Source: Primorskyibacter flagellatus (GTDB lineage: Bacteria; Pseudomonadota; Alphaproteobacteria; Rhodobacterales; Rhodobacteraceae). Taken from it: a DNA stretch of 64,000 nucleotides. Of this stretch, positions 1 through 10,167 are shown in pieces; position 1 is the stretch's first letter, and every line of letters begins with the position of its first letter. The stretch is from contig NZ_BMFJ01000002.1 of the NCBI RefSeq assembly GCF_014638275.1, positions 372,001-436,000 of the forward strand. The letters are read 5' to 3'. The translations under genes were made by a program, and so were the position numbers. The notes under the pieces are model-generated. The model was not told the DNA's origin. It saw nothing but the letters and a program-made list of their open reading frames with translations, and did not search any database.

Positions 1-521
1 GAGGGTGCCGCCACCACCGCCAGCTCCTCGTCCAGGAGGTGCAGGTGATTGGCCCCGCCGCCCCTGTGCTGCGTCCGCTGGATGGCTAGGTCGAAGGGCT
101 CCGTTTCGAAATCCACCGGGGCAAGCCGCGCCGCCATGTCGATGGACAGCCCCGGCATCGTCGCCTGAAACCCTTTGAGCCGCGGGATCAGCCAGAGCCG
201 CCCGAAGGTCGGCAGGACCGCGATCCGGAGCACCCGTGCCTGCCCGCCAAAGGCCATGACCGAGGTCGCGGCCTCGTTCAGCCGGTCAAGCAGCGGCTCC
301 GCCTCCCGCAGGAAGGACCGGCCCGCGTCCGACAGGGTCATCCGCCTCCGCGCCCGCACGAACAGGGCCACACCGAGCCGCGCCTCGAGCCCGGTGACGG
401 AGCGGCTGACGGCGCTCTGCGTCAGGCCCAGGGTCTGCGCGGCGCGGATCGTCGTACCGCTGCGCGCGCAGGCGCAGAAGGCTTCCAGTTCCGCGATCGT
501 GGGGGTGTGGGCGTGGCGCAT
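1..521 (-). CDS. LysR-family transcriptional regulator (partial, probably gcdR-like)
   Basis: The gene starts at the CAT at 519-521 and reads leftwards off the window, so only about 173 residues are present. The N-terminus has the LysR winged helix-turn-helix: [20 protein letters not shown], then [13 protein letters not shown] and LGVALFVR. The start of the effector-binding domain follows ([15 protein letters not shown]). It is divergent from glutaryl-CoA dehydrogenase with about 100 bp between them. That is the usual arrangement for a LysR activator and its target, as with GcdR in other proteobacteria. Control of gcdH by a glutarate-derived ligand is inferred from position only. The C-terminal half is outside the window. 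Confidence 0.9.
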   Translation of the reverse strand, partial: MRHAHTPTIAELEAFCACARSGTTIRAAQTLGLTQSAVSRSVTGLEARLGVALFVRARRRMTLSDAGRSFLREAEPLLDRLNEAATSVMAFGGQARVLRIAVLPTFGRLWLIPRLKGFQATMPGLSIDMAARLAPVDFETEPFDLAIQRTQHRGGGANHLHLLDEELAVVAAP

Positions 522-533
522 GGTATATATGTA

Positions 534-611
534 TGAAACTCATCAACTTGGGACCAATACTCGTTATCAATTAGAACGACAAACGGTTACGGTCCGCCTG
601 AAACTCATAAA
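534..611. promoter_or_regulatory. gcdR-gcdH divergent promoter region with a direct repeat
   Basis: The AT-rich intergenic region holds two near-identical 13-mers in the same orientation, TGAAACTCATCAA (534-546) and TGAAACTCATAAA (599-611). They are 65 bp apart, about six helical turns. The second runs into the gcdH ribosome-binding site (AGGAGAG, 611-617). LysR regulators commonly bind two spaced sites between divergent genes, so these are candidate regulator sites. No convincing -35/-10 pair could be fixed. Confidence 0.35.
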
Positions 612-621
612 GGAGAGACCC

Positions 622-1848
622 ATGGATATCGAGAACCGCCCGCTCATCAAGGACAAGGACCGCCCCAACATGGCCGGCTTCTCCTGGGAGGATCCGTTCC
701 TTCTCGACTCCCAGCTCGAGGAAGACGAGCGCATGATCGGCGAATCCGCGCGCGCCTTCTCTCAGGACCGGCTCGCCAGCCGGGTTGAGAAGATGTACGC
801 CGAGGAAGGCGTGGATCCCGAGATCTTCTCGGAAATGGGCGCCGCCGGGATGCTGGGCGTGACCGTGCCCGAGCAGTACGGCGGACTTGGCGCGGGTTAC
901 GTCGCCTACGGGCTGGTTGCGCGTGAGGTGGAGCGGGTGGATTCGGGCTTCCGCTCCATGTGCTCCGTCCAGTCGTCGCTGGTGATGTATCCGATCTATG
1001 CCTACGGATCGGAAGAACAGCGGATGAAGTACTTGCCGAAACTGTCGTCGGGCGAATGGATCGGCTGCTTCGGCCTGACAGAGCCCGAGGCCGGTTCCGA
1101 CCCCGCTGGCATGAAGACGCGCGCAGTGAAGACTGACAGCGGGTATCGTATCACCGGCTCCAAGATGTGGATCTCAAACGCGCCGATCGCCGATGTCTTT
1201 GTCGTCTGGGCCAAGTCCGACGCCCATGACGGTGCGATCCGGGGATTTGTGCTGGAAAAAGGGATGAAGGGCCTTTCCGCCCCGAAGATCGAGGGCAAGC
1301 TGAGCCTGCGCGCCTCCATCACCGGCGAGATCGTAATGAACAACGTCGAGGTCGGAGAGGATGCGCTGCTGCCGCATGTCTCCGGTCTGAAAGGGCCGTT
1401 CGGCTGTCTCAACCGCGCCCGCTACGGCATCGCATGGGGTGTCATGGGCGCGGCGGAGGACTGCTGGCTGCAGGCGCGCAGCTACGGGCTGGACCGCAAG
1501 CAGTTCGGCAAGCCGCTTGCCGGCATGCAGCTGTACCAGAAGAAGCTGGCCGACATGCAGACCGAAATCACGCTTGGCCTTCAGGCCGCGCTGCGCGTCG
1601 GGCGGCTGTTCGACGAGGCGAAGGCCGCGCCGGAGATGGTGTCGCTGATCAAGCGCAACAACTGCGGCAAGGCGCTGGACATCGCGCGCGTGGCACGGGA
1701 CATGCACGGCGGCAACGGCATCCAGATCGGCTACAAGGTCATGCGCCATGCGGCCAACCTGGAAACGGTGAACACCTACGAGGGCACGCATGACGTACAC
1801 GCGTTGATCCTCGGCCGGGCGCAGACCGGGTTGCAGGCGTTCTTCTGA
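622..1848 (+). CDS. gcdH: Glutaryl-CoA dehydrogenase
   Basis: 408-residue acyl-CoA dehydrogenase. It oxidatively decarboxylates glutaryl-CoA to crotonyl-CoA in lysine, hydroxylysine and tryptophan breakdown and passes electrons to ETF. The family fold is clear: helical N-domain, FAD-binding middle region ([35 protein letters not shown]) and a C-terminal helical domain with [15 protein letters not shown] and DMHGGNG. The catalytic base Glu387 lies in the TYEGT motif. The ATG at 622 was chosen over the longer open frame because AGGAGAG lies just upstream and the protein then has normal length. The divergent LysR gene is its probable regulator. A 3'-trailing repeat element follows the stop. Confidence 0.95.
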   Translation: MDIENRPLIKDKDRPNMAGFSWEDPFLLDSQLEEDERMIGESARAFSQDRLASRVEKMYAEEGVDPEIFSEMGAAGMLGVTVPEQYGGLGAGYVAYGLVAREVERVDSGFRSMCSVQSSLVMYPIYAYGSEEQRMKYLPKLSSGEWIGCFGLTEPEAGSDPAGMKTRAVKTDSGYRITGSKMWISNAPIADVFVVWAKSDAHDGAIRGFVLEKGMKGLSAPKIEGKLSLRASITGEIVMNNVEVGEDALLPHVSGLKGPFGCLNRARYGIAWGVMGAAEDCWLQARSYGLDRKQFGKPLAGMQLYQKKLADMQTEITLGLQAALRVGRLFDEAKAAPEMVSLIKRNNCGKALDIARVARDMHGGNGIQIGYKVMRHAANLETVNTYEGTHDVHALILGRAQTGLQAFF

Positions 1849-1857
1849 ACGAACCGG

Positions 1858-1915
1858 CGGAGGGGCTCTGCCCCCGCGCCTGCGGCGCGCCCCGGAGTAC
1901 TATTGGCAAGACGAA
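1858..1915 (+). repeat. Family A 3'-trailing intergenic repeat (copy 1, degenerate)
   Basis: Just after gcdH, a GGGGCtctGCCCCC hairpin and a CGCGCC/GGCGCG arm precede CCCCGGAGTACTATTGGCAA and GACGAA. This matches the core seen at 13341, 19349, 23534 and elsewhere in the window, read in the direction of the preceding gene. It lies between convergent gcdH and yejF. Confidence 0.6.
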
Positions 1916-1947
1916 GCAGAGGGCGCCCCGGTGGCGCCCTTTCGCGT

Positions 1948-3531
1948 TCAGGCGTGCATCGTCGCGGCGGCGAGAAGCTGCTGCGTGTAGGGGTGCTGCG
2001 GCGCGGTGAAGATCTGTTCGGCCGTGCCCGTTTCGACTACGTCGCCCTGCTTCATCACCATCACCCGGTGCGACATCGCGCGGACCACGTTCAGATCGTG
2101 GCTGATGAAGAGATAGGCCAGCCCGTATTTCTCCTGCAGCCCGCGCAGCAGATCGACAATCTGGACCTGCACCGTCATGTCGAGCGCGGAGGTCGGTTCG
2201 TCCAGCACCAGCAGCTTGGGTCGCAGGATCATCGCGCGGGCGATGGCGATACGCTGGCGCTGCCCGCCGGAGAATTCATGCGGATACCGGTCCATGGTTT
2301 CGGGGTTCAGCCCGACCTCGGTCATGACTTCGGCCACCAGTTGACGGCGCGGCTTGTCGGTCGGCAGTTTGTGCACGCTGAGGCCTTCGGCGATGATCTG
2401 GGCGCAGGTCATTCGTGGAGAGAGGGAGCCAAAGGGATCCTGAAACACGATCTGCATGTCCGCGCGACGGTTGCGGAGTTCGCGGGTGGACCAGCCATGC
2501 ACGTCCTGCCCGTCGAACAGGATCATGCCCTGAGAAGAGATCAGCCGCATGATGGCGAGCGCAAGCGTTGTCTTCCCGGATCCGGATTCCCCGACAATGC
2601 CGAGTGTTTCGCCCGCCCGCACGCTGATCGTCGCCTCGTTGACGGCCTTCACGTGGCCGACCGTGCGCTTGAAAAGCCCGCGCTGGATCGGGAACCAGAC
2701 GCGCAGGCGGTCGGTTTCGGCCACCACCGGTGCATCATCCCGCGCGGCCAGCGGAGCGCCGGTTGCGTGGGCGGCCAGCAGGTTCTGCGTGTAGGGATGC
2801 TGCGGGTTCGCGAAGATGTCTGCTGTCGGCCCGGTTTCGACAATCTCTCCGCCCTTCATCACGCAGACCCGGTCGGCGATCTTGCGCACGATGTTCAGGT
2901 CGTGGGTGATGAACAGCATGCCCATCCCCTCCTCCGCCTTCAGCTCGGCCAGCAGGTCAAGGATCTGCGCCTGGATCGTGACGTCGAGCGCGGTGGTCGG
3001 TTCGTCGGCAATGAGAAGCTCCGGCCGGTTGGCGAGTGCCATGGCGATCATCACGCGCTGTCTTTGCCCGCCCGAAAGCTGGTGTGGGTAGGAGCCGAGG
3101 CGGCTTTCGGGATCGCGGATCCCGACCTTGGTCAGAAGCTCCACGATCCGCGCGCGGACGGCGTCGCCGCGCAGGCCCTGGTGCAGCTCGATCGACTCCG
3201 CCAGCTGTTTCTCAAGCGTGTGCAGCGGGTTGAGCGAAGTCATCGGCTCCTGAAAGATGAAGGAGATGTCGTTGCCGCGGACCTTCTGGAGTTCGGCGCG
3301 CGAGACGCCGATCATCTCCTGCCCCTTGAAGGTCACCGACCCTTCGACATGCGCGTTGTCGCCAAGTAGCTGCACGGTCGACAGGGCAGAGACGGACTTG
3401 CCCGATCCGGATTCCCCGACCAGCGCAACGGTCTCTCCCTTGTCGACCTGGAAGGAGACGCCCTTGACCGCGGGGACAAGCTGGCCGTCCTGTTTGAAGG
3501 ACACGCGCAGGTCTTTCACATCCAGCATCAT
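1948..3531 (-). CDS. yejF: YejF-type peptide ABC transporter, fused double ATPase
   Basis: 527-residue cytoplasmic ATPase with two complete ABC domains in one chain, as in YejF and other dipeptide/oligopeptide/microcin C importers. The first domain has Walker A GESGSGKS (residues 39-46), signature LSGGQRQR and Walker B LLIADEP. The second has [16 protein letters not shown] and LLVLDEP. The C-terminal tails of both domains carry the oligopeptide-transporter-type sequence PQHPYTQ(N/Q)LL. The start ATGATG overlaps the yejE stop by four bases, pointing to translational coupling. Last gene of the yejABEF operon. Substrate is probably short peptides or peptide-like compounds; specificity cannot be read from sequence. 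Confidence 0.93.
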   Translation of the reverse strand: MMLDVKDLRVSFKQDGQLVPAVKGVSFQVDKGETVALVGESGSGKSVSALSTVQLLGDNAHVEGSVTFKGQEMIGVSRAELQKVRGNDISFIFQEPMTSLNPLHTLEKQLAESIELHQGLRGDAVRARIVELLTKVGIRDPESRLGSYPHQLSGGQRQRVMIAMALANRPELLIADEPTTALDVTIQAQILDLLAELKAEEGMGMLFITHDLNIVRKIADRVCVMKGGEIVETGPTADIFANPQHPYTQNLLAAHATGAPLAARDDAPVVAETDRLRVWFPIQRGLFKRTVGHVKAVNEATISVRAGETLGIVGESGSGKTTLALAIMRLISSQGMILFDGQDVHGWSTRELRNRRADMQIVFQDPFGSLSPRMTCAQIIAEGLSVHKLPTDKPRRQLVAEVMTEVGLNPETMDRYPHEFSGGQRQRIAIARAMILRPKLLVLDEPTSALDMTVQVQIVDLLRGLQEKYGLAYLFISHDLNVVRAMSHRVMVMKQGDVVETGTAEQIFTAPQHPYTQQLLAAATMHA

Positions 3532-4862
3532 TGGAACGTCTTCCTCGGGTCGAAGGCATCGCGCACGCCTTCGAAGATGAAGACGAGCAGCGAGAGCATG
3601 ATGGCGAAGACGAAGAAGGCGGTGAAGCCGAGCCAGGGCGCCTGCAGGTTCTGCTTCGCCTGCAAGGTCATTTCCCCGAGCGAGGGGGCGGAGGACGGCA
3701 GGCCGTAGCCGAGGAAGTCGAGCGAGGCGAGCGATCCGATGGTGCCGGTCACGATGAAGGGCAGCATGGTCAGCGTGGCCACCATTGCGTTCGGCAGCAT
3801 GTGGCGGAACATGATCGTCATGTTCGACACGCCAAGTGCCCGGGCTGCCCGCACGTATTCGAGGTTCCGGGCGCGGAGGAATTCGGCCCGCACGACGCCG
3901 ACAAGGGCGGTCCAGCCAAAGGCCACCATCAGGAAGACCAGCAGCCAGAAGCCGCGCCCGAGGATCGCGAAGAGGATGATGATGACGTAGAGCTGCGGCA
4001 CGCCCTGCCAGATCTCGATCACCCGCTGGAAGACAAGGTCCAGCAGCCCGCCGAAGAAACCCTGTATCGCCCCGGCGAAGATCCCGATGAGAGAGGCGCA
4101 GGTGGTCACGATGATGGTAAACAGGATCGACAGGCGGAAACCGTAGATCGCCCGAGCCAGCACGTCGCGCTTGGTGTCGTCGGTGCCGAGCAGGTTCGCG
4201 CCGCGCTGATCCGGGGGCAGCAGGCCGAAGTGGCGTTCGCCATCCTCGCCCGTGTAGCTGCCGAAGACGTTCGGCGGGAGGGGCGCGGCGCCGGACCGTT
4301 CGACCGGCGTGTCGAAGGAATAGGGGATCAGCGGCCACAGCGACCAGCCCTTGTCGATCTCCTCCCCGTCGATCACGCCGTCCTGCGCGTCTTCGAACAG
4401 CGCCTCCGGGTCGTCGAAACAGGCGTCCATGCCGCCGGTCTCTATCAGGCACTTCACCTCCGGGTCACGATAGATCGCCTCGGTCTGGAAGTCGCCGCCG
4501 AATGCGGTCTCGGGGTAGAACTTGAAGACCGGGAAATAATAGCTGCCCTGGTACTTCACCAGCATCGGCTTGTCGTTGGCGATGAACTCCGCGAACAGCG
4601 ACAATCCGAACAGCACGGCGAAGATCAGCAGCGACCAGTACGCCCGGCCGTTGCGGCGGAAATTGCGCCAGCGTCGTTTGTTGAGCGGAGAGAGATAACC
4701 CTGATCCGCCGAGATAGGCGCACCGACCTCGCCACCGATCCGGCCGGTCAGCCAGAGATCGTTGTGATCCACGTATCCGGCCTTCGGCGCAGGCGCGACG
4801 CCCCGCTCCGGCCGGCCTGTCGGCAGCTTGCTGTTGCCGTCTTCGATCGGATCGTCGGACAT
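3528..4862 (-). CDS. yejE: YejE-type peptide ABC transporter permease
   Basis: 444-residue inner-membrane permease (OppC-like). After a polar N-terminus comes the first membrane segment (AYWSLLIFAVLFGLSLFAEF), then a large periplasmic loop. The BPD permease core follows, with the EAA-type loop VRAARALGVSNMTIMFRHML before LPNAMVATLTML. Three or more further membrane helices complete it, ending DAFDPRK. The start MSDDPIEDG at 4862 was preferred over an upstream ATG because it sits one base after the yejB stop, and the longer version would overlap yejB by 47 bases. It pairs with YejB to form the channel that YejF powers. Confidence 0.92.
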   Translation of the reverse strand: MSDDPIEDGNSKLPTGRPERGVAPAPKAGYVDHNDLWLTGRIGGEVGAPISADQGYLSPLNKRRWRNFRRNGRAYWSLLIFAVLFGLSLFAEFIANDKPMLVKYQGSYYFPVFKFYPETAFGGDFQTEAIYRDPEVKCLIETGGMDACFDDPEALFEDAQDGVIDGEEIDKGWSLWPLIPYSFDTPVERSGAAPLPPNVFGSYTGEDGERHFGLLPPDQRGANLLGTDDTKRDVLARAIYGFRLSILFTIIVTTCASLIGIFAGAIQGFFGGLLDLVFQRVIEIWQGVPQLYVIIILFAILGRGFWLLVFLMVAFGWTALVGVVRAEFLRARNLEYVRAARALGVSNMTIMFRHMLPNAMVATLTMLPFIVTGTIGSLASLDFLGYGLPSSAPSLGEMTLQAKQNLQAPWLGFTAFFVFAIMLSLLVFIFEGVRDAFDPRKTFQ

Positions 4863-4863
4863 C

Positions 4864-5961
4864 TCAGCCCTCCCGCCGCTCGAAGTCGATGCGCGGATCG
4901 ACGAAGACATACATCAGGTCCGACAGGATCCCCACGACCAGCCCGATCAGGCCGAAGACGAAGAGCGACCCGAAGATGATCGGATAGTCGCGCGCCACCG
5001 CCGCCTCGTACCCGAGCCGCCCGAGCCCTTCGAGGGAGAACAGGGTTTCGATAATGATCGACCCGCCGAAGAACACGCCGATGAAGACCGCCGGGAAGCC
5101 CGCGATCACGATCAGCATCGCGTTGCGGAAGACATGGCCGTAGAGCACTCGCCGTTCCGACAGGCCCTTGGCCCGGGCGGTCATGACATAGTGCTTCTTG
5201 ATCTCGTCGAGGAAGGAGTTCTTGGTCAGCAGCGTGAGCGTTGCGAAGCTGGAGATGGTGGAGGCGATCACCGGCAGGGCAATGTGCCAGAGGTAATCCT
5301 TCACCTGGCCGAAAAAGCTCAGCTGGTCGAAGTTGTCCGAGGTCAAGCCGCGCAGCGGAAAGATGCGCCAGTAGGAGCCGCCCGCGAACAGCACCAGCAG
5401 CAGGATCGCGAACAGGAAGCCGGGGATGGCATAGGCGGCAATGATGACGCCGGAAGTCCAGGTGTCGAACCGCGACCCGTCGCGCACCGCCTTGCGGATG
5501 CCGAGCGGGATCGAGATCAGGTAGGCGATCAGCGTCGACCAGAGGCCAAGCGTGATGGAAACCGGCAGCCGGTCGATCACCAGGTCGATCACGTCGGCCT
5601 TGCGGAAATAGCTCTCGCCGAAATCGAGCCGCAGGTAGTTGCCCATCATGGTGAAGAACCGTTCCACCGGCGGCTTGTCGAAACCGAATTCCTTTTCAAG
5701 CTGAGCAATGAATTCCGGCGGCAGGCCCCGAGCGCCGGCGTAATCGCCCTGCGGCCCGGCACTGGCCGAGTTGTTTTCCAGCCCCATGTCGCTACCGGAC
5801 CCGGAGAAGGAGCCAAACACATCCCCCTGCCCCTGCTGCTGCGCGATGATCTGTTCGATCGGCCCGCCCGGTACGAACTGCACCAGTGCGAAATTGATCA
5901 CCATGATCCCGAACAGCGTCGGGATCACCAGCAGAAGGCGGCGAAGAATATAGGCTCCCAT
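4864..5961 (-). CDS. yejB: YejB-type peptide ABC transporter permease
   Basis: 365-residue inner-membrane permease (OppB-like). It opens with the typical [20 protein letters not shown] first helix. It has the long YejB-specific periplasmic insertion and then the transmembrane core with the EAA loop ([20 protein letters not shown]). It ends with [18 protein letters not shown]. The gene lies nine bases after yejA and one base before yejE. It should form a heterodimeric permease with YejE. Confidence 0.93.
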   Translation of the reverse strand: MGAYILRRLLLVIPTLFGIMVINFALVQFVPGGPIEQIIAQQQGQGDVFGSFSGSGSDMGLENNSASAGPQGDYAGARGLPPEFIAQLEKEFGFDKPPVERFFTMMGNYLRLDFGESYFRKADVIDLVIDRLPVSITLGLWSTLIAYLISIPLGIRKAVRDGSRFDTWTSGVIIAAYAIPGFLFAILLLVLFAGGSYWRIFPLRGLTSDNFDQLSFFGQVKDYLWHIALPVIASTISSFATLTLLTKNSFLDEIKKHYVMTARAKGLSERRVLYGHVFRNAMLIVIAGFPAVFIGVFFGGSIIIETLFSLEGLGRLGYEAAVARDYPIIFGSLFVFGLIGLVVGILSDLMYVFVDPRIDFERREG

Positions 5962-5970
5962 ACCGGGGAC

Positions 5971-7914
5971 TTACCTCAAGGCGCCTTCGGCTTTCAATGC
6001 GTCAGCCCGTTCCGGGTCGGACCACCAGAAATCCATCTCTCCGACGGCGAAGGGCGGCATGTTCTCCGGATGGCGGTACATGTCGAAATAGGCCAGCCAG
6101 TTGTCTGCCTTGTAGTAGGCCGGCGCCATGAAGAATTCGTGGCGCAGCACCCGGTCCAGCGCGGTGAGCGCAGCGGTCTCCGTCTCCTTTTCCTCGGATT
6201 CCAGCGCGGTGCGGATCAGCGTGTCGATCAGCGGGCTGGCGACCCCGGCGGGGTTGAACAGGTCGTCCTTCGCTTCGGTCCCGTAAAGCTGGTACAGCCC
6301 CGTGCCCGCCCCGATGAAGGTCCGGTAGCCCGAGAAGATCATGTCGTAATCGTGTTCACGCTGGCGCAGGGTGAACTGACTCGGGTCGACTTTCTGCATC
6401 TGCGCGTTCACACCCATTTGCTGCAGGTTCTGCACATAGGTCTGCACCAGGCTTTCCATTGTCGGCGACCCGGAGGAAATGATCGGGATCACGATATCCA
6501 GCGTCTGCCCGGCCTCGTTCCGCCGCTTGCCGTCCGATCCGACGGCCCAGCCCGCGTCATCAAGTAGCCGCATCGCCTTGCGCAGGTTCCCCCGGTCCAG
6601 CACACGCTCGGCGGAGCTGGTATGCGCCATCCGCACCGGCTCTGTCAGCAGTTCGGGCGGGACCATGTCGCCGAGCGACTTGAGGATCGCCAGCTCCTTG
6701 CCCTCCGGCACGCCCTTCGCCTCCTGCACGGTGCCCTGGAAGAAGGATTGCCGCTGGTCGAACAGGCCGTATTGCAGGCTCTCGTTGGTCCATTCGAAGT
6801 TGTAGCCAAGCGCCAGCGCCTCCCGCACACGCTTGTCCTTCAGCGGCTCGCGGCGCAGGTTGAACACGAAACCCACGTTGGTCGGCGGGTTGCCATCCGG
6901 GATCGTCTCCTGCTTCACCCAGCCCTTTTCAACGGCGGGAAAGTTGTAGCCCGTCGCCCATTGTTTTGAATTCGTTTCGGTCCGGAAGGTGTATTCGCCA
7001 GCCTTGAACGCCTCGAACGCGGCGGTTTCATCGGCGAAATACTCGACCCGCAGTTCGTCGTAATTGTGCCGGCCCTTGTTGATCGCCAGGTCCTTGCCCC
7101 AGTAAGCCGGGTTGCGCTTGTAGACGATGCGCCGGTTGATGTCGTAGCTGTCGATCATGTACGGGCCGGAACCGGGCGATGTCTCCATCCGCGGCTCGTC
7201 CAGCCGCGCGCCGGTCTCCTCGAACCACTTCTTCGACCAGACGGACACGCCGCCCGCCTGATCGATCAGGGACCGGCGCGGGATGTCGAGCGCGAAGGTG
7301 AATTTCACGGTGTAGTCGTCCAGCGCCTCCGCGCTCAGAATCCGCTGCTTCACCGCGTTCGCGTAGGAGGGAAGACCCTGTTCCAGCAGCAGTTCGTGGC
7401 TGAACACCACGTCATGCGCCGTCACCGGTGTCCCGTCGGAAAATTTCGCGTCCTTGCGCATGTGGAAGATGACCCAGGTCTTGCCCTCGTCATACTCCAG
7501 GCTTTCGCAAAGCAGACAGTACTGCGCCCCGTATTCGTCCGCCGGCGCGTTCTCGTCCAGCAGGGATTCATACATGATCGACGACATCGCCCCCGGACGC
7601 CCCTTGCGGGAATAGGGGTTGAGGCTGTCGAAGGTACCCGAGGCGTCGATGGCGAAATACCCGCCCTTCGGCGCATCCGGATTGACGTAGTTCAGCTGGT
7701 CGAAACCCTCGGGATAGTCGAGGTCGCCGTAAAAGCTGTAGCCGTGCGACTGGATAATCGCCTCGCCCTTGGTCATCGTGGCGTGGCTTTCCGCCCGCAG
7801 GCCGGTTCCGATCACCAGCGCCGTCAGAACCCCCAGCCCCAGAAGCCCGGCCCGTTTCAGCGGTTCCGCTTTGGTATGGGCCATGGACAGGTGTCGGGAA
7901 GGGGTGCGGTGCAT
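5971..7914 (-). CDS. yejA: YejA-type periplasmic peptide-binding protein
   Basis: 647-residue extracellular solute-binding protein family 5 (SBP_bac_5), first gene of the yejABEF operon. A signal peptide is visible (AGLLGLGVLTALVIGTGLRA). The mature protein has family features such as GGYFAIDASGTFDSLNPYS, the KDAKFSDGTPVTAHDVVFS stretch and NPAYWGKD. The ATG at 7914 is preceded by CCGGAGG at good spacing; an internal ATG at 7884 lacks a ribosome site. The 20-residue extension ahead of the signal sequence is slightly long, so the exact start is less sure than the function. Delivers peptides to YejBE. Confidence 0.93.
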   Translation of the reverse strand: MHRTPSRHLSMAHTKAEPLKRAGLLGLGVLTALVIGTGLRAESHATMTKGEAIIQSHGYSFYGDLDYPEGFDQLNYVNPDAPKGGYFAIDASGTFDSLNPYSRKGRPGAMSSIMYESLLDENAPADEYGAQYCLLCESLEYDEGKTWVIFHMRKDAKFSDGTPVTAHDVVFSHELLLEQGLPSYANAVKQRILSAEALDDYTVKFTFALDIPRRSLIDQAGGVSVWSKKWFEETGARLDEPRMETSPGSGPYMIDSYDINRRIVYKRNPAYWGKDLAINKGRHNYDELRVEYFADETAAFEAFKAGEYTFRTETNSKQWATGYNFPAVEKGWVKQETIPDGNPPTNVGFVFNLRREPLKDKRVREALALGYNFEWTNESLQYGLFDQRQSFFQGTVQEAKGVPEGKELAILKSLGDMVPPELLTEPVRMAHTSSAERVLDRGNLRKAMRLLDDAGWAVGSDGKRRNEAGQTLDIVIPIISSGSPTMESLVQTYVQNLQQMGVNAQMQKVDPSQFTLRQREHDYDMIFSGYRTFIGAGTGLYQLYGTEAKDDLFNPAGVASPLIDTLIRTALESEEKETETAALTALDRVLRHEFFMAPAYYKADNWLAYFDMYRHPENMPPFAVGEMDFWWSDPERADALKAEGALR

Positions 7915-8043
7915 TCAGCGGATCCTCCGGTCGCGGATACAGGGTGATACCTGCCGACATAGGCTAAAGGCCCCGCGCCGCCACATTCAAGTTGAGATTG
8001 CGTGAGAGCGGCGTGAACGCGCGCGCCCGCAGCGTTCCGGCAA

Positions 8044-8072
8044 ATGAAAAGGCCAGCCCGGTCGGGCTGGCC
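8044..8072 (-). terminator. Rho-independent terminator of the cytochrome c gene
   Basis: A 9-bp stem (GGCCAGCCC at 8051-8059 with GGGCTGGCC at 8064-8072) and a 4-base loop are followed on the minus strand by TTTTCATTTG. It lies about 28 bp after the stop of the minus-strand cytochrome gene. Confidence 0.8.
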
Positions 8073-8100
8073 CTGAAATGCAGCGTCGGTCCGTCTGGCC

Positions 8101-8622
8101 TCACCCGCCGAGCGACTGGAGATAGGCAACCAGATCGGCGCGTTCCTGCGCCTTCTTCAGACCGGCGAAGGACATCTTGGTGCCCGGCGCGGCGCCCTTC
8201 GGATTTTCCAGGAACACGTTCAGGTTTTCCGGCGACCAGGTGTCGAAATGCTCCTCGAGTGCGCCGGAGTAGGCGAAGCCGTCCACGGCATCGACCGCGC
8301 GGCCGACCACACCGTCCAGATGCGGGCCGGTGGCATTGGAGCCGTCGATCTTGTGGCAGGCCTTGCACTTCCCGAACACCTTTGCGCCGGCGTCCACATC
8401 GGCGCTGGCCAGCAGTGTGGCGAAATCCGGGCCTTCCTCTTCGGCTGCGCCGGCGTCGCCCGCATCCTCGACCTCGATCACGTAGGCCTGTGCGTGCTCT
8501 TCACCATGGCCGCCGGCCTCGGTCGAATAGAGCAGTTCCGCAGCCCAGTTTCCCAGCAGGAAAACCAGCAGCGCGCCGCAGATAGCGCCGCCAACCTTGG
8601 TCAGAGTCATCGTGTCGAACAT
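8101..8622 (-). CDS. Membrane-anchored c-type cytochrome (c552/cy-like)
   Basis: 173-residue class I cytochrome c. An uncleaved N-terminal anchor (residues 10-32) is followed by an acidic Ala/Glu linker to about residue 67. The haem domain has CKACH at 86-90 and likely axial Met150 in GTKMSFAG. The architecture matches the membrane-bound electron carriers of Rhodobacter-like bacteria that link the bc1 complex to terminal oxidases on the periplasmic side. The start MFDTMTLTK was chosen for length and for the weak AGGA upstream; an in-frame ATG four codons in is possible. It is divergent from pheA and has a clear terminator. Confidence 0.88.
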   Translation of the reverse strand: MFDTMTLTKVGGAICGALLVFLLGNWAAELLYSTEAGGHGEEHAQAYVIEVEDAGDAGAAEEEGPDFATLLASADVDAGAKVFGKCKACHKIDGSNATGPHLDGVVGRAVDAVDGFAYSGALEEHFDTWSPENLNVFLENPKGAAPGTKMSFAGLKKAQERADLVAYLQSLGG

Positions 8623-8744
8623 GAGAAGGGCGTCCTGATGTTATGTCAGCGTTCGGCGCGTATCTATATGCTTCCCCTCCTCTGACGCAAGGTGTAGTTA
8701 CCGCGACCAATCGACCGGGGGTCCGGGACGCGGAAGGGATTTGC

Positions 8745-9581
8745 ATGACGAAACCGAAGATCGCATTTCAGGGCGAACTGGGCGCCTATTCGCACGAAGC
8801 CTGCCGCGATGCCCGTCCCGACCACGATCCGCTGCCCTGCGCGACCTTCGAGGAATGCATCGACGCCGTGCTCGACGGTACCGCCGAACTGGCCATGCTG
8901 CCGGTCGAGAATTCGACCTATGGCCGCGTCGCCGACATCCATTCCCTTCTGCCGAAAAGCGGCCTGCATATCGTGGACGAGGCCTTCGTGCGGGTCCGCA
9001 TCTCACTGATGGCCCTGCCCGGCGTGAAACTATCCGAAATTGACCGCGTCCGCGCCCATCTTGTCCTCCTGCCGCAGGCGCGCACCTTCCTGCGCAAGCA
9101 CTCCATCGCCGGAGAGGCCGCCGCCGACAGCGCAGGGGCCGCGGCGGAACTGGCCGAGAGCGGCAACCGGCGCGAAGGCGTGCTGGCCAGCGAGATCGCC
9201 GCCGGGATTTACGGGCTTGACGTGCTGGCACGAGATATCGAGGACCACGGCCACAACACCACCCGCTTCCTTGTCATGTCACGCGAACCCGATCACCGCA
9301 GGCGCGGCGACCGGGGAATGGTCACGACCTTCGTCTTCGAGGTCCGCAACATCCCCGCCGCGCTCTACAAGGCCATGGGCGGCTTTGCCACCAACGGGGT
9401 GAACATGACCAAGCTGGAAAGCTACATGGTCGGCGGCAGCTTTACCGCGACCCAGTTTTACGCCGACATAGAGGGCCACCCGGACGATCCGAACGTCCGC
9501 CTCGCCCTGGACGAGCTGCGCTATTTCACCCAGATGGTCGAGGTTCTCGGCGTCTACCCGGCGGCGCAGCTGCGCCACTAG
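8745..9581 (+). CDS. pheA: Prephenate dehydratase
   Basis: 278-residue monofunctional enzyme converting prephenate to phenylpyruvate in phenylalanine synthesis. The catalytic domain runs from KIAFQGELGAYSHEA through VENSTYGRV to the diagnostic TRF (173-175) in NTTRFLVM. A C-terminal ACT domain (about 190-278, TTFVFEVRNIPAALYKAM) should give feedback control. The ESRP-type phenylalanine-binding motif reads LESYMVGGSF, so inhibition may differ from the enteric enzyme. The ATG at 8745 follows GGAAGGG. No chorismate mutase domain is fused. Confidence 0.95.
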   Translation: MTKPKIAFQGELGAYSHEACRDARPDHDPLPCATFEECIDAVLDGTAELAMLPVENSTYGRVADIHSLLPKSGLHIVDEAFVRVRISLMALPGVKLSEIDRVRAHLVLLPQARTFLRKHSIAGEAAADSAGAAAELAESGNRREGVLASEIAAGIYGLDVLARDIEDHGHNTTRFLVMSREPDHRRRGDRGMVTTFVFEVRNIPAALYKAMGGFATNGVNMTKLESYMVGGSFTATQFYADIEGHPDDPNVRLALDELRYFTQMVEVLGVYPAAQLRH

Positions 9582-9583
9582 GT

Positions 9584-10051
9584 TCAGGCGGACTTGCGGT
9601 AGCGCGCGGCGATCTCGCTGGAATATTCGGCGACACGGGACTGGAACCGCTTGTCCACCGATCCCTTGGCCAGCTTCAGCGACTGGATCAGAAGCCGCGC
9701 CGAAAGGGTCTGCGGCTTGAGGTCGAGCGCCAGCTTCATCCGGGTCTTCTTCGGCGACAGTTCGATCAGTTCGATGTCGCAGAACCCGTTCAGCCCGCCC
9801 GACTTGCCGCTCAGCCCGATATGGTTCGGACCGTCGAAATCAGCCAGATCGACAAGAACCGTTCGCGCCCGCCCGCGCCAGGTGAAATCCGCCTGCCATT
9901 GCATGCCGGGGCCGCGCGTCTGCTGGCTGTCCAGCCGTTTGACCAGAGCGCCCCGTCGCATCGCCCCCCGTTCGAAGGCCGGAAAATCCGACAGCTCGGC
10001 AAAGACGTGGTCGATCGGCGCGTCGATGTCAGCGCGAGTGGAAAATTTCAT
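9584..10051 (-). CDS. SRPBCC-family protein
   Basis: 155-residue START/Bet v 1-like protein (SRPBCC, polyketide cyclase/dehydrase type). Visible features are the N-terminal strand MKFSTRADIDAPIDHVFAEL, a central GLSGKSGGLNGFCDIELIEL segment with alternating strand pattern, and a long C-terminal helix. The family binds hydrophobic ligands; no ligand can be assigned here. It ends two bases after the convergent pheA stop, with no terminator between them. Confidence 0.75.
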   Translation of the reverse strand: MKFSTRADIDAPIDHVFAELSDFPAFERGAMRRGALVKRLDSQQTRGPGMQWQADFTWRGRARTVLVDLADFDGPNHIGLSGKSGGLNGFCDIELIELSPKKTRMKLALDLKPQTLSARLLIQSLKLAKGSVDKRFQSRVAEYSSEIAARYRKSA

Positions 10052-10167
10052 GCGGCTGCCCTTGTTCCTGGCCGGTCGTCCAGCACGGTGGTCCTGCGGG
10101 GTTAGCTCTGCGCGATCCGCTGCGGCATATCAACCCCCGGCTGTCTGGCCGACAAAGTGCAGTTACG

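Noticed and set aside
175-621. N-terminal extension of glutaryl-CoA dehydrogenase to position 175
   Set aside because: The extra residues are the antisense of the LysR gene, have no family match, and the ATG at 622 has its own ribosome site.
1903-7947. Several plus-strand open frames of 290-580 codons over the yejABEF operon
   Set aside because: GC-rich coding DNA leaves long open antisense frames; their translations are low-complexity His/Arg/Asp-rich and match nothing, while the minus strand encodes a full transporter.
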